Shown here: positions 54,123 to 64,000 of the stretch, piece by piece
Position numbering within the stretch: position 1 is the first letter of the stretch
How the letters are laid out: the number at the start of each line of letters is the position of its first letter
Source of the DNA: Stachybotrys elegans
Lineage: Eukaryota; Ascomycota; Sordariomycetes; Hypocreales; Stachybotryaceae
Assembly: GCA_020746835.1 (NCBI GenBank)
Contig: JAGPNK010000005.1
Coordinates: forward strand, 372,001-436,000
Direction: 5' to 3'
Length of the DNA: 64,000 nucleotides
Program-made: the position numbers and the translations under genes
The notes under the pieces: model-generated
What the model was told of the DNA's origin: nothing
The model's database searches: none
The model's input: only the letters and a program-made list of their open reading frames with translations

Positions 54123-54960
54123 GTTACGGCCACCAGAGCGCGGTGTTTTCAAGAGACGATGCTAAGTAGAAGAAGCGTTGTTTTTGGGGTGGCGCAGATG
54201 AGCTTCAGGTGTTCTACGGGTACAGTTTTTGCATCTGGGTATAGAGACACAGTCAGTCTTCTTGAACCGGCGAAGCCTCCTTTAAAAGCAACCCCTGTCT
54301 TTCGACTGGATGCACAGCTCCGAGGGAGGAGCTCTGCAGAGCAACGAAACGCTGTGCTGCAGCATTGGTATATGATGCTTCGCGGGTTCAATGGCCGCCA
54401 ATTCAGCAATCCCAGCGATGTGTTTGCCTCGGTGAAAGACAATGACAAACCTAGCTATTCCGGACGGAAGTGGGTTAGGAACTCCGTGTTTTCGGCAAAA
54501 CCAGGCTTCATCAAGGTGTATTCAGCTGCCAAGACGGAAGGATCCTCATGCTGGTCCTGGTCCCAAGATAGAACCTGTGGACCTGACGTCCTGCACATGC
54601 AGGCATGTGAGCTACGAATGACGGGAGTTTTATCGAAAGCTGGTGTCTCAAGCCAACAAGCCAACATACGCAGCTGGAAGCCAAAGCCAAACCGGCGCCC
54701 ATCAGAGCAGCGAGGATCGACGAATGATTACGACTATAGGCCTCGCTTTGAGTATGTATTCACATGTCATTTATATTCACGGGGGCTAGGGCCCGGACCA
54801 GAGCTTCGCTGTTGGCGCCTTTGACGTTGAGCAGGAGGCATACAAGGATCTCTGGTATCTGCAAATGACCGAGGTAGAGGGGCTGATGGTTCAGGCCGTG
54901 GCAGCCGAGGACAGGAGGCCTGAAGATGAGAGGAGGTTTACGCGACTGGGGCTATTCTGA
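54123..54960 (+). pseudogene. C-terminal part of a HET-family gene, N-terminus missing
   Basis: The reading starts at about 54123 with RCFQETMLSRRSVVFGVAQM and FRCS, matching the WxxQExxLSxRxLxF segment that ends many HET domains, although the usual Trp is Arg-Cys here. HWYMMLRGFNGRQFSNPSDVF, a degraded middle and CWSWSQ follow. A GTATGT intron of 52 nt (54749-54800) then restores the frame into FAVGAFDVEQEAYKDLWYL and VEGLMVQAV, ending RLGLF at 54960. An in-frame TGA near 54075 closes the frame upstream, and no first half of the HET domain is found. The usual 40 residues between the FNGR and WSWS segments look partly deleted. I infer a broken gene. Confidence 0.55.
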
Positions 54961-56051
54961 CTAGAGGACGAAGCGTGGTTTGAAGGCTTGAACCAAACTG
55001 AGACCTATTTGATTTGAAGTATATTACAAAGGCTTATTCTTGTTTAAATATTGAATAGTTGGCTCTATGGATCTAGATAGTTTAGATAGCTTCCTTGGTA
55101 CGGCGGTGCCGTAATATATCTGCCCCTTGGATAGCCAGACTGAAGCATCTCTGATTCCCCACCTGGCACGACCTCTCATCCCCTACACCATACCTAGCGC
55201 CAAGAATTTATGCCATGATCAACGTTTGAGGGCATTGCAAACCATCAGGCGATGCCTCCACCTTGCTCCAGGCACAACCACAGATTATGTACCTTCTACC
55301 ATCCCTGCCTGCCAGCCAGTCTCAGGCGTTGTTTGGTACATAAGGGAAGTATACGAGCGCTTGGATCGTACCGGCCTGGGCATTGTCTAATGTATTACGC
55401 GTTTACCAGGAACAAAAACAGGATGGGCCCGACGTGTTGTGACGGTGGACACGCTTCCAAATACTCACAATGTTGGTGCCGAGGTCTGGCCCCCTGGACT
55501 GGCACACCACAAATCTCCGAGTATTTGAATTTGGTCCAGATTGAAACCTGGCAGCTGAAACCATCCACTTACTGGTGGAGCCGTGTCCGAGCGGCGTGGG
55601 TGTTTCTTGGTTGGGAGTTTCTTCGGAGGATTGATAATGCCAAACTCGACACCCACAAGCACATACGACCATACCTACCAGGAAATACGGGGTCCCGTCC
55701 GCTCCCCCCTAGTCAAACTGGTAAGGGGCAGATTAGTAGTTGGGTCGGTGACGACCAGTGAACACCGGCTGTTGTATGTTTTTTGTTCTTTTTGTCTTCT
55801 GTATCTATTTTGCATGTCATCATTGCCAGGAGGCCTCCTCGAAGTCATAGATCTCTCTGATGTTGAGGCACGGGATGTGATCTATTTTGCATCACTGGTT
55901 GACGTGTTACCCGTTCTTATTCGGTTCGTCCAGACCACATAATTGTACAGCAGCAAGAATGTGCTTGAGAGCTGATCTATCGACAGAAGCCTATCCATGT
56001 AATACCACCAAGAATCGAAGATGATTCGCCTGCCCAGCCTATTATACCTGT
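54961..56051. other. intergenic, nothing recognised
   Basis: Frames of 87-169 codons occur on the plus strand (55127-55942) but have no recognisable domain or splice logic. No gene is called. Confidence 0.45.
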
Positions 56052-56968
56052 TCAGTGTGCTAGTTTCGCCAGATACGTGATGTTGAAGCAGGTAGGCGGC
56101 ATATTAATCTCGTTGGCTGGCACAATAACCGTCCCGGTATCAAAACCCTCACCATAAATGGGACAGTACTGGAATATGCTCCGCACTTGCTTCCTTATCC
56201 TATTCCTCCACAACAGGCGTACGACACACCCCAGCTCCGCGTAGTCGCCCTCGAGTCTCCCCGACGGCGTCTTGAAGTAGCAGGTTACATACGGATACTT
56301 GTTGTGCTCTATGTCTTTCTGCCGCAGGAAGCCAAACAGCCCGAGGCCGTGGAAGTCGGGGAGTGCGGCGAAGACGTCGCTGCCGTTGGCTTGGGTGTAG
56401 AGCCGCGACTCGCAGTCGAGGAAGAAGACGGACCCGTGGCCTTCGTGCGAGCTGTACTGCGGCGTGAACATGTCCTTGACGAGGTCGCGGTTGTGCGTCT
56501 CCTCGACGTGCATGTGCAGTCCGAACATGGGCATGCTTGGCCCGACTGGAGATGTCGAAACCGCCACGAGGAAGAAGGCGGGCAGCGGAGGCCAGTAGTC
56601 GCATTCCATCATCCGTGGGTCCTCCACGATGGCCCATCTTTCCGCTAGCTTCACCGACGTCGTGTCTGCCGAGGCAGAACCGGTACTCTCGGTGATGGAG
56701 GTCGTAATCGCACTTGGGCCCTTCATCGAGTCCTCGTAAGCCATTCTATACTGCCCACGTCTCACGTTTCAACACTTACTCTCTCTTCAAACGTGTGTGA
56801 TTGGGTCGCCGTCTCGACAGACGACGAATCCAAAGTCGCACTGTCCAGGGATCTCGGCTCGTTGATATCATATCCCCAGTCTGGCTCATAAGCAGCGAAG
56901 ACGTGGCTAGCCAGCACTGCCAGAAACGGGGGGAGCAGTACCCCCAGCTTTGTGAGTCCTTGGAGCAT
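56052..56968 (-). CDS. secreted protein of unknown function
   Basis: Two exons (56968-56780 and 56732-56052, 47-nt intron) give 289 residues. The start opens a clear signal peptide (MLQGLTKLGVLLPPFLAVLA); an earlier in-frame Met at 57016 would bury it. After a Ser/Thr-rich stretch comes a compact domain with VEDPRMMECDYWPPLPAFFL, MFGLHMHVEETHNRDLVKDM, GSVFFLDCESRLYTQANGSD, FGFLRQKDIEHNKYPYVTC, FQYCPIYGEGFDTGTVIVPA and a final NMPPTCFNITYLAKLAH. Cys residues are few (about six) and could form disulfides. I do not recognise the family. The long, well-composed second exon and proper splice make a real gene likely. Confidence 0.7.
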
Positions 56969-57998
56969 CTTTCCTAGTGATGATTGTGAATCGCCTGGGA
57001 AGAGGAGAACCAGCACTCAAATTGCCGTATGTGCAGATTGTGTGGTGCGAGGAAAATTGTGGCCATTCTTCAAGCCCTAGTGCCCTTACAATTGAATGAA
57101 TTATGGTAGAAGGAAAAAGAAACGGGTGAGTGAAGTGGCGCCCAAAGTTTCCGTGAAAGTTTCCGCGGTGATCTGTTCGTGGTGTCCAAGATCTTTCGAA
57201 GTTCATCAATGGGGATTTGACAAGTATCAGCTACAGCGGGCCTAAATTTAATGCCACGCGAACTCAATATATTGGAGACTGTCATTCGATAGGGCCTTCA
57301 TCGTTGGGGACACATTAAAATTGCACACCTTTCACCAGCCACCTGATTATGTAGCCCCTTTTGGACCAAACGATGTCTACAATTGCAGAGGTAGGGATCA
57401 TCGGGCATCTTGTTTGTATCTTTGCCTGTCATAGACGTACCGCTTCTCATCTACACCGTACTTTATACACCTCGCGTACATATCTTACGTGATTCAGGGG
57501 CGGGTATATGGTTCGCATTTAGGTCGCCTTCAGCAGAGAACGTACGCCTCAAATTGTTGAAGCGATCCTTACTGCACAGTAAGCCGGCTTTTGTTGCGGC
57601 AAACGCGGACGACAAGGTTACCGTTTGCTTCACGGTTAGATATTGGACAGACTTGGCAATCTTTCCGCAGACCTGTAATATCTGGTAGTAATGCAAGCGG
57701 AGTCGAATCTTTTGCCAGCCAATAATTTGTTATTCTCGTGCATGGATACAGCCTCATGCAGCCTCATGTTGCAGTATGTGAGGCTGCAAGGATTGAGTGG
57801 TAGAGTGAGAGCATCAATGCCTGCAACAGCTGCCTTCAGGAGCTGCAAATGGCCATATGAGGAAATCTTGCGCTCCCGAGGGTCCGAGATTGATAAGCTG
57901 GACAGATAATCTAGATAATCCCTTCACTCCGCTGACGATAAATAGCCGCGCCGTTCTCGACCATCTGTCAATTTTGATACTCTCCAACAGCCTCAACA
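56969..57998. other. intergenic, nothing recognised
   Basis: Divergent spacer between the secreted protein gene (minus) and the HET gene (plus). No gene is supported. Confidence 0.5.
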
Positions 57999-59912
57999 AT
58001 GCCTCAGACACTAAACAACCCCTATCGCTATGAGCCCCTCAGCAAGGACAAGAGGGAAATAAGAATCTTCACCCTGTATCCTGGGCAAGCCAGTGACCCT
58101 CTGAGAGGAAAGCTTTCTACCGTTCTCATGCAGAATAAACCAACCTATGATGCCCTAAGCTACGTTTGGGGTCCTATGCTGTTTGAGAATGCGCTCATAA
58201 TTGAAGGCAATTCACCGAAAGCCGGCTCTCCTGGAAGCAACGGAGGGATTATTCAGATCAACAAGAACCTGATGAGAGCGCTCAAAGACATTCGGCATAA
58301 GAGAAAACCCCGAGCAATGTGGGTCGACATGATCTGCATCAACCAAGAAGACGTCAGCGAGCGCGGGCACCAGGTCTCTTTCATGGCAGATGTCTACCGT
58401 GAAGCTCGAAGAGTTGTTATCTGGCTCGACGAGCCGATAATTCCGAGCTCGGCCCCTTTCAAAGCACTGTCCAGATTTCAACGAAGCATATACGAGGTTA
58501 AGAGTGAATCTGGCATGCGTGAAAAATTGGGGTCACTCTTTCGTCGAAAGGTTCATTTGCTAGATCACGAGGAACAGTTCTGGCTTCCGGTCATCAAGGT
58601 GCTCTCGAACGCATACTGGCGACGATTATGGGTCCAGCAGGAAGTCTACCTCGCCCGAAAAGTTGACTGCTTCTGCAGAGCAGACAAGGTCTCGGGAGAG
58701 GGCTTGCTACGATTTGTCACTTCCCTGAAGGGGGTGCTAAGGGATCCCTTTTATCAGGGCAAGACATATCGACTTTTCGAGTCTTACGCTACCGAAAAGG
58801 GCCCGACGCTCTTCGGCTCCTACCAAGATGGGCGCTTTTATGCGCTCCAAACCGATAAGTGTAGCGCCCGATACGAGTCTTCACTGCTGGAGATATTTCT
58901 CAACTCGAGAAAGCTTTCCTCCAGCAAGAGAGAGGACCGCGTCTATGGATTGCTTGGGATCAGCCGCGACTACAAGCCCGGCGACATTGACGTGAATTAT
59001 AACCTGTCGTTAGAGCAGGTCTATTCCCAGGTCATCCAGCACTACATAAAAACCTATGGCAGTCTGGTCTTCTTGTGCTACCGCGCCAACACGGACAGCC
59101 TCCAACAAGACTTCTCCTTCCCGAGCTGGCTCCCATGTCCGGAGAAGGGCTCGAGCTGCTATCCCCGGCGGTTTGCCCAGTGGAGCGGCGCAGAAAGCAT
59201 CAAGTTGATGAAACCTCTGTTTCTGGAGAAGGGTGGATTTGCAATTTCGGTCTACGGCTTCAAGATCGATAGTGTAAGGGTCCGGCACGACTATTTGTGG
59301 GCAATGGAGTCGTCCATTCGTGAGTGGAAGAGCAAAGTCTTGGATGAAGGCAGTATGGAGAAATTGATGGGAGCCTTGCCGTGCCTGGAGACGATAGGGG
59401 ATATCAGAGACAATGTTCTCTTGGAGGTTGGTAAGCTTATAACTCGGCCATTTCGAAATCGGCATGATGAGACATCTCAGCAACTGCGACAGATGGAATC
59501 GGAGCTCATTTCTTGGAATCAACGGGATTTGGAGAGCTCGAGCTTGCGAGATTTTGCCCAGAATGCCTTGGCCAACAGTAACACAACAGCCCGGGAGGTA
59601 TTTGAGTTTGCCGTGAGGGCCACTCACAGTTGTCACCTGTTACGAACGGAGCGAGGATACTGGGGACTCACCTGGCCATATGCCAAAGACCGACTGGCAG
59701 GGCCAGGCGATGAGATCTGGATGCTATTCGGATGTCCTGCGCCGGTGATTCTCAGGAGGGAGGATGAGAAGATGGATAATTACTCTGTAACTGGCGTTGC
59801 GCGAGTGGGGTTTGGCGAGGAAGAGGACGATGCCTTCGAGAAAATATGGAACCGCGGTGTGGAAGGATGGGAGTTTCAGGGCTATCCTATCGAAAAGATA
59901 GAGATGATCTGA
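57999..59912 (+). CDS. HET-domain (heterokaryon incompatibility) protein
   Basis: One exon, 637 residues. The HET domain occupies about 22-230: YDALSYVWGP at 50-59, INKNLMRALKDIR, then RAMWVDMICINQEDVSERGHQ spelled across 105-124 and VYREARRVVIWLDEP at 132-146, and YWRRLWVQQEVYLAR. The C-terminal half carries SSSKREDRVYGLLGISRD, the usual post-HET segment, and ends with AGPGDEIWMLFGCPAPVILRR, also typical. HET domains trigger cell death after fusion of genetically different hyphae, usually with a STAND partner; no partner gene is adjacent. No frame damage is seen. Confidence 0.93.
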   Translation: MPQTLNNPYRYEPLSKDKREIRIFTLYPGQASDPLRGKLSTVLMQNKPTYDALSYVWGPMLFENALIIEGNSPKAGSPGSNGGIIQINKNLMRALKDIRHKRKPRAMWVDMICINQEDVSERGHQVSFMADVYREARRVVIWLDEPIIPSSAPFKALSRFQRSIYEVKSESGMREKLGSLFRRKVHLLDHEEQFWLPVIKVLSNAYWRRLWVQQEVYLARKVDCFCRADKVSGEGLLRFVTSLKGVLRDPFYQGKTYRLFESYATEKGPTLFGSYQDGRFYALQTDKCSARYESSLLEIFLNSRKLSSSKREDRVYGLLGISRDYKPGDIDVNYNLSLEQVYSQVIQHYIKTYGSLVFLCYRANTDSLQQDFSFPSWLPCPEKGSSCYPRRFAQWSGAESIKLMKPLFLEKGGFAISVYGFKIDSVRVRHDYLWAMESSIREWKSKVLDEGSMEKLMGALPCLETIGDIRDNVLLEVGKLITRPFRNRHDETSQQLRQMESELISWNQRDLESSSLRDFAQNALANSNTTAREVFEFAVRATHSCHLLRTERGYWGLTWPYAKDRLAGPGDEIWMLFGCPAPVILRREDEKMDNYSVTGVARVGFGEEEDDAFEKIWNRGVEGWEFQGYPIEKIEMI

Positions 59913-60511
59913 GTATAGGTACTCGAGAGCCTCGTCAGAACACACGTAAGGGCTAGATGAACAGGCCGACGAACGGTATGTACACACATCGAGTCTGCTA
60001 ACCGTAGGCCCCCCGACTGCATACGCTTGTACGTGGTTGCTGCCGCTGCCGCTGCTGCAGCCCCCTCATTGTTTTCTGGCTCCAGCCAACGAGTGATGTT
60101 AGCTATAGTCTAACGATCCCTTTATTGTTTGACACTGTTCTTTGGTCCTGCGGGTAGCAAGGCCACTATTGTTCGCATATACTATTGTTCTTTTTTTACA
60201 CTGGACGCACCTACTACATCATAAATGAGCTTATAAAGAAAGCTGATCCAGAGAGATAGATTAAACGAGCCATCTAAGTCACTAAAGGAGTAGCTTATCA
60301 TACAGGTGAAAGGTTTAGCCTAGTGACTAGTTTGACACCTTCCCTTCCCTCTTCTAAGAACTCCTCACTATCTATCACTTTGTGAACCGGTTACCTTAAC
60401 AAAACGGTCCACAGAACACAATAGCCAACAACTAGTATACCCCTGAGGACCCCGTACCCTCCCACTTTCAGATCAAGACGCACTCGAGCTTTGTCGGTCG
60501 CTATGCAGCTC
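59913..60511. other. AT-richer intergenic, nothing recognised
   Basis: Possibly old repeat sequence (60110-60440 is AT-rich with short repeated TATTGTTC), but I find no terminal repeats and no coding frame. Confidence 0.4.
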
Positions 60512-61323
60512 TTACACTCTCTGGGGGGTGGCGATCAACTGCCAAGAGAATGTGCGTCTAGCCGGGAACCACTGGCCTGGGATGATTGTCGTGCAGCGCA
60601 TACGCCCCTCGCCTGCGGCCCTCCACCTGCCATTGTACTCTCGCCTGTATTCATCATGAGTCCTCCGTGCCACATAACTCAAATCGCCCGATGCTATACC
60701 CCCATACTCGCCGACACCCACACCTCCGCCAGCAAAGAACCGAGCATTACTGCCGGAATTACTGCCACCGATGGCCAAATCCCTACTGTTCCCCTCATTG
60801 GCCCATGTCCACTCCCCCCATTTTGTTCTCCCCACCTAGCCAAGGCCTCGATACCACCTGAGAAGGGAGAAATATTGGTCGTAAGAGACCGCATGTCGTG
60901 GCTAATGCATATGGGATTGCCACTGCCGAGAACCCAGCCCGCGTTGGCAACGAGTCGAGCGCTTTGTCGTTTTTCCAATTCTCGAGGGTCTTCTTCAGGG
61001 CCTTCGGCAGAAACGAATGAGTTGTCAACCCAGATGGTGTAGTGGTCTCCGTCATGGCGCTTCATAACGGAGTGCTTGTACACTAAGATGTGGGATGAGC
61101 AAAGGTCACTTGAGTGGAACTATTCGTACATACTCGCAGTCAAATTGACACCATGTATCTCGGCAAGCTCAAGGTCCCGGGTATCGAGGGCGGCGCCGCG
61201 CTTGAAAAGTTGTGTTTCGCCAAACCCGTCCGAGGTTGAAGCAGCGACCGCGACAGCGGCCATCAAAGGCAGGAGAAGAACGTTGGAAAGCATTTCGACG
61301 AGAACGGTAGTCCTGAGTTGCAA
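60512..61323 (-). CDS. small secreted protein, exon structure uncertain
   Basis: Exon 1 (61323-61134) encodes a signal peptide (MLSNVLLLPLMAAVAVAAS from the second Met at 61293) and a KR site (QLFKRGAALDTRD). A GTATGT intron (61133-61083) leads into YKHSVMKRHDGDHYTIWVD and EGPEEDPRELEKRQ. Further on, coding character moves to another frame: EWTWANEGN, AIGGSNSGSNARFF, YVARRTHDEYRREYNGRW, CTTIIPGQWFPARRTF, stop at 60512. A 62-nt intron (60889-60828) would join them into 232 residues, but other short introns or a frameshift are possible. TATAAAA lies about 100 bp upstream. I do not recognise the family. Confidence 0.5.
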
Positions 61324-61420
61324 ATGAGAATACGACTTGAGCGAGTGATCAAAGCCACTGTCTTCCTGGCGTTGGTGTTGAAGAGCAAAGTGAGTTTCTA
61401 GCCTACGTCCTTGGTCCTTC

Positions 61421-61427
61421 TTTTATA
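61421..61427 (-). promoter_or_regulatory. TATA box of the small secreted protein gene
   Basis: Read on the minus strand this is TATAAAA, 98 bp before the first Met and 128 bp before the Met that opens the signal peptide. Confidence 0.4.
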
Positions 61428-62990
61428 CTCATGAGGTCCCAACGCCCAGCCCTCTTTTGATCACGAAGGTGCACTCAAGGCGCAAATAGTGCCACTCGCA
61501 AATGCAATTTCCCCAGATTCATGCTCTATAGTAGAGAACCAAGTTGATGCTACGCCGTACATAGTGAGTAAGCAAAAGCTTTGCCAAGCTCTGCTTGCAA
61601 GCGACGTAAAGTAGGTTAGCCTGGGCATCACGGATAAATGGCAAAGGATCTAGAGTCCAGACCGTAAGCGATGTAGAGACACCCATGCAGCCAAGAAGAG
61701 AGCGGGACCAAAATCAGTTCACCTTCTGATTTATGATCATAGAGTTCCTTAATACGGATACAGAGGAAGGATTCCCCGCGTGCCATTACTCACCCAACCC
61801 ATAGAAACGTCAAACCCATGATTCCCTGGGTTTTCGGTGGCCGTGATCTTGACCTTTGCTGGCAGTCCTGGTCATGACCATCGCTTAGCCACCCCGGCAT
61901 AAAGTCCCTTTATCCAAACGTACAGTAGGAATATCAATACTCACGCAAGACAGTGGGATAGACCGAGTTAGACCCCGGAGCACGCATGCACGGAGAGAAA
62001 TGTCTCTATTTATGATGGAGAGCGCAAAGGTCGACAGCCGGCCCCTTCTCACGAGGGACTGGACCTATCAAGTGATGAAGCTACCCAAACGAGTCCTGCA
62101 CTTGTGCAGGTAGGAAGCCACATGGCAGTGTCGCCCGTTAAATGCAGCGAGAGTGATGTCAATGACAGTGATAGGGAATCCCTCTCCTACATTGACTCCG
62201 TGGGAAACACAACCAACCGAGCCTGGTACAGCGAAGTGTATGACTACTCGAGACTGGGCCCCACGTTCTGGAAGGACAAACTCGCGGCGTTGTCTGCAAT
62301 TTCGCAACTATTCGCTGCTAATGCGTCGTCCAATAATGTACTCATAACTGACCTTTGATTCAGGACGGGTTTTCCGGACATGTTTTTGGCAAAATTCGGA
62401 GCATGTCTTCCAGTACCTCAAGTCTAGATTGAGCCACCAAATCCATGGACTGGTTGTGCTACGTAGCGGAAATGCCCTTGAAAGGGTGGGATTGATGACG
62501 TTGAAGTACATAAAAAGGGCGGCGCCGTGGCACAATCGAGGACGAATCAAGGGACCAAAATATTACGATTGGGCATCGTTCTTACTCTCTAGCTTGCCAG
62601 CTTGTGAGGTTATTCTGCAATAGGCAAAGAGTAACGGACAATGTCTTTTGAGATGATGGCGCACAAGGGCCTAACTGAGCCAGGAAAGGCTGAAGCCTAG
62701 CTTGCCCATTCGTGAATATTCAGCTGCACCGGCAGAGAGTCAATTGGCGCAATCTGACAAGGGCAGGGTTGGGCACCCAATTCCGCTACCAGCCAGAATG
62801 TGATCGCCATCCAACTTCCCCCAAACCGTTTGATGCACGGCATTGTAGTACATACACGGCGAGTCACATACCATGGCGGCATCCACGTCATCCTGCCTCC
62901 CTTCCCCAACTTAAAACCCCCCTCATCGCCCAAGTTCAGTTCACACAAGAGCTCACAAGCGATTGCAACTTGTCGGCACAGTTCAAAATC
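61428..62990. other. intergenic, nothing recognised
   Basis: No gene is supported. An 84-codon frame at 62104-62358 has ordinary composition but no domain and no splice partners. Confidence 0.45.
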
Positions 62991-64000
62991 ATGGCTGGGC
63001 TATCTTACCTGCGCCTGATCCTGTCAGGCCTCCTCCTCGTTGTCAGCACCGTCTTGGCTCAAGTTGAGCCGCGAGAGATCTACGATGGCGGGTTCAACTC
63101 GTCCACATCTCCCATACCCCTGCGAATTGGCAATGGAGGAGCAGGTCAGAGCGGACTTGTCAAAGGTGCGGCATCATCACTTTCCTCTACATTGGCAGTT
63201 GAGATTGGCTGACTTGCTGTCTAGCGTTGGCCGATAGCTTCATCCAGGAGAGCGTTCGCAACGGATCTGCTCCGTTCCGCGTAGCTTGGGTTCTTTCCGA
63301 CACGACCATCTCTATACGACATCTTCAGACTGGCGACGTCGATGTTGGCATCACATACGACGCGGCGGCCGAGCAGATTGCGGGCGAGGAGGGCATCTCG
63401 GATCCCCACAGATACTACATCTTTCGCGATCACTTCTACATTACCGGACCGGCCGAGAACCCTGCCAACATTCATTCCAACATGACTGTCCGTACAATTT
63501 TCTCAAGGCTGTTTAATGCAGCCGAGGCAGCCAACACTACTGTGCCCGTACGGTTCTTGAGCCGATATGACAAGTCGGCCACGAACATGAAGGAATCCAC
63601 GCTTTGGCTCGGCATTGGACAGGTGAGAACCCGCTCATCCTTGGTGCTAGCAATGCGGTAAACTAAAACATCTTAGGTTCCATGGGCTACTCCATATTCA
63701 ACCTGGTATCATCAGTACATCAACTTCCCTATTCAAGCATTGACCGCTTCTATTGCGCTGAGGGAGTACACTCTTACCGATAGAGGCACCTATCTTTCAC
63801 TGTCCCAGGAACTGGCAAGAAGTGCTGTCGTATACAAACGGGCGACAGACGACGAGAGCGACCCGTTGCTTAACCCAGCCCATCTGCTTGTGGGAAGAAG
63901 AGCCCAGAATCTCACTATGGCGTATCGGTTCGCAGACTGGCTGGTGAGTGCAAACGGACAAAGGGTGATTACCAGCTTCACAAGGAACGGCGAGCAGCTC
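62991..64000 (+). CDS. secreted periplasmic-binding-like (TupA-type) protein, cut by the window edge
   Basis: Exons 62991-63165, 63225-63622 and 63677 to the edge. A signal peptide (MAGLSYLRLILSGLLLVVST) precedes the mature start at about QVEPREIYDGG. The body follows fungal relatives of bacterial extracellular tungstate/anion-binding proteins: PLRIGNGGAGQSGLVKALAD, TGDVDVGITYDAAAEQIAG, YYIFRDHFYITGPAENPAN, RFLSRYDKSATNMKESTLW, YTLTDRGTYLS, LLNPAHLLVG, ADWLVSANGQRVITSF. In bacteria such proteins feed an ABC importer; fungi lack that importer, so the role here is unknown. The C-terminus lies outside the window. Confidence 0.85.

Noticed and set aside
59990..60480. Possible old transposon
   Set aside because: AT-rich and oddly composed, but no terminal repeats, target duplication or transposase remnant could be found.

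Overview
The window is nuclear DNA of a filamentous ascomycete (Pezizomycotina, most likely Sordariomycetes). The evidence is short GT-AG introns of about 47-80 nt in most genes, typical fungal families (HET, PNP-NACHT-ankyrin, rhodopsin-type membrane proteins, GMC oxidoreductase, GH5, tyrosinase, hemerythrin-like), CT-rich leaders and long intergenic spacers. I see no bacterial operons and no RNA genes.

Left part (1-16 kb): an almost empty first 3 kb, then a nine-exon gene on the minus strand for a very large secreted SGNH/FG-GAP protein (2966-7637). Beside it lies a decayed FG-GAP paralogue (about 8650-9320). A single-exon NLR-like protein with PNP, NACHT and ankyrin domains follows (9545-13567). 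After it come two relics: the C-terminal lobe of a protein kinase, and pieces of a rhodopsin-type membrane protein.

Middle (16-40 kb): mostly conserved or housekeeping genes. These are a hemerythrin-like protein, a nitrilase convergent with a tyrosinase, a UBL-WLM metalloprotease, the KDEL receptor Erd2, TAF10 convergent with mitochondrial uS19 (RSM19), a GH5 endoglucanase, an ER J-protein of the HLJ1/DNAJB12 type, a MINDY-type deubiquitinase ending in a CaaX box, and a UbiA prenyltransferase. The 3.8 kb spacer at 35.1-38.9 kb is unusually rich in simple repeats.

Right part (41-64 kb): accessory in character. It holds three adjacent copies of an HNH-related family (one frameshifted, one truncated, one complete), a rhodopsin-domain membrane protein, a GMC oxidoreductase, a 232-bp MITE-like element with 34-bp inverted termini, the C-terminal part of a HET gene, an orphan secreted protein, a complete HET-domain gene, another secreted protein, and the start of a periplasmic-binding-like (TupA-type) secreted protein cut by the window edge.

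Two themes stand out. First, non-self-recognition genes (PNP-NACHT-ANK, an intact HET gene and a HET fragment) sit among gene relics at both ends, flanking a conserved core. Second, several families appear here as one good copy next to decayed copies (SGNH/FG-GAP, HNH-like, HET). I did not find a clearly new multi-gene system. The best candidates for novelty are the C-terminal domain of the SGNH/FG-GAP protein, the HNH-like family with its altered core, and the orphan secreted proteins.
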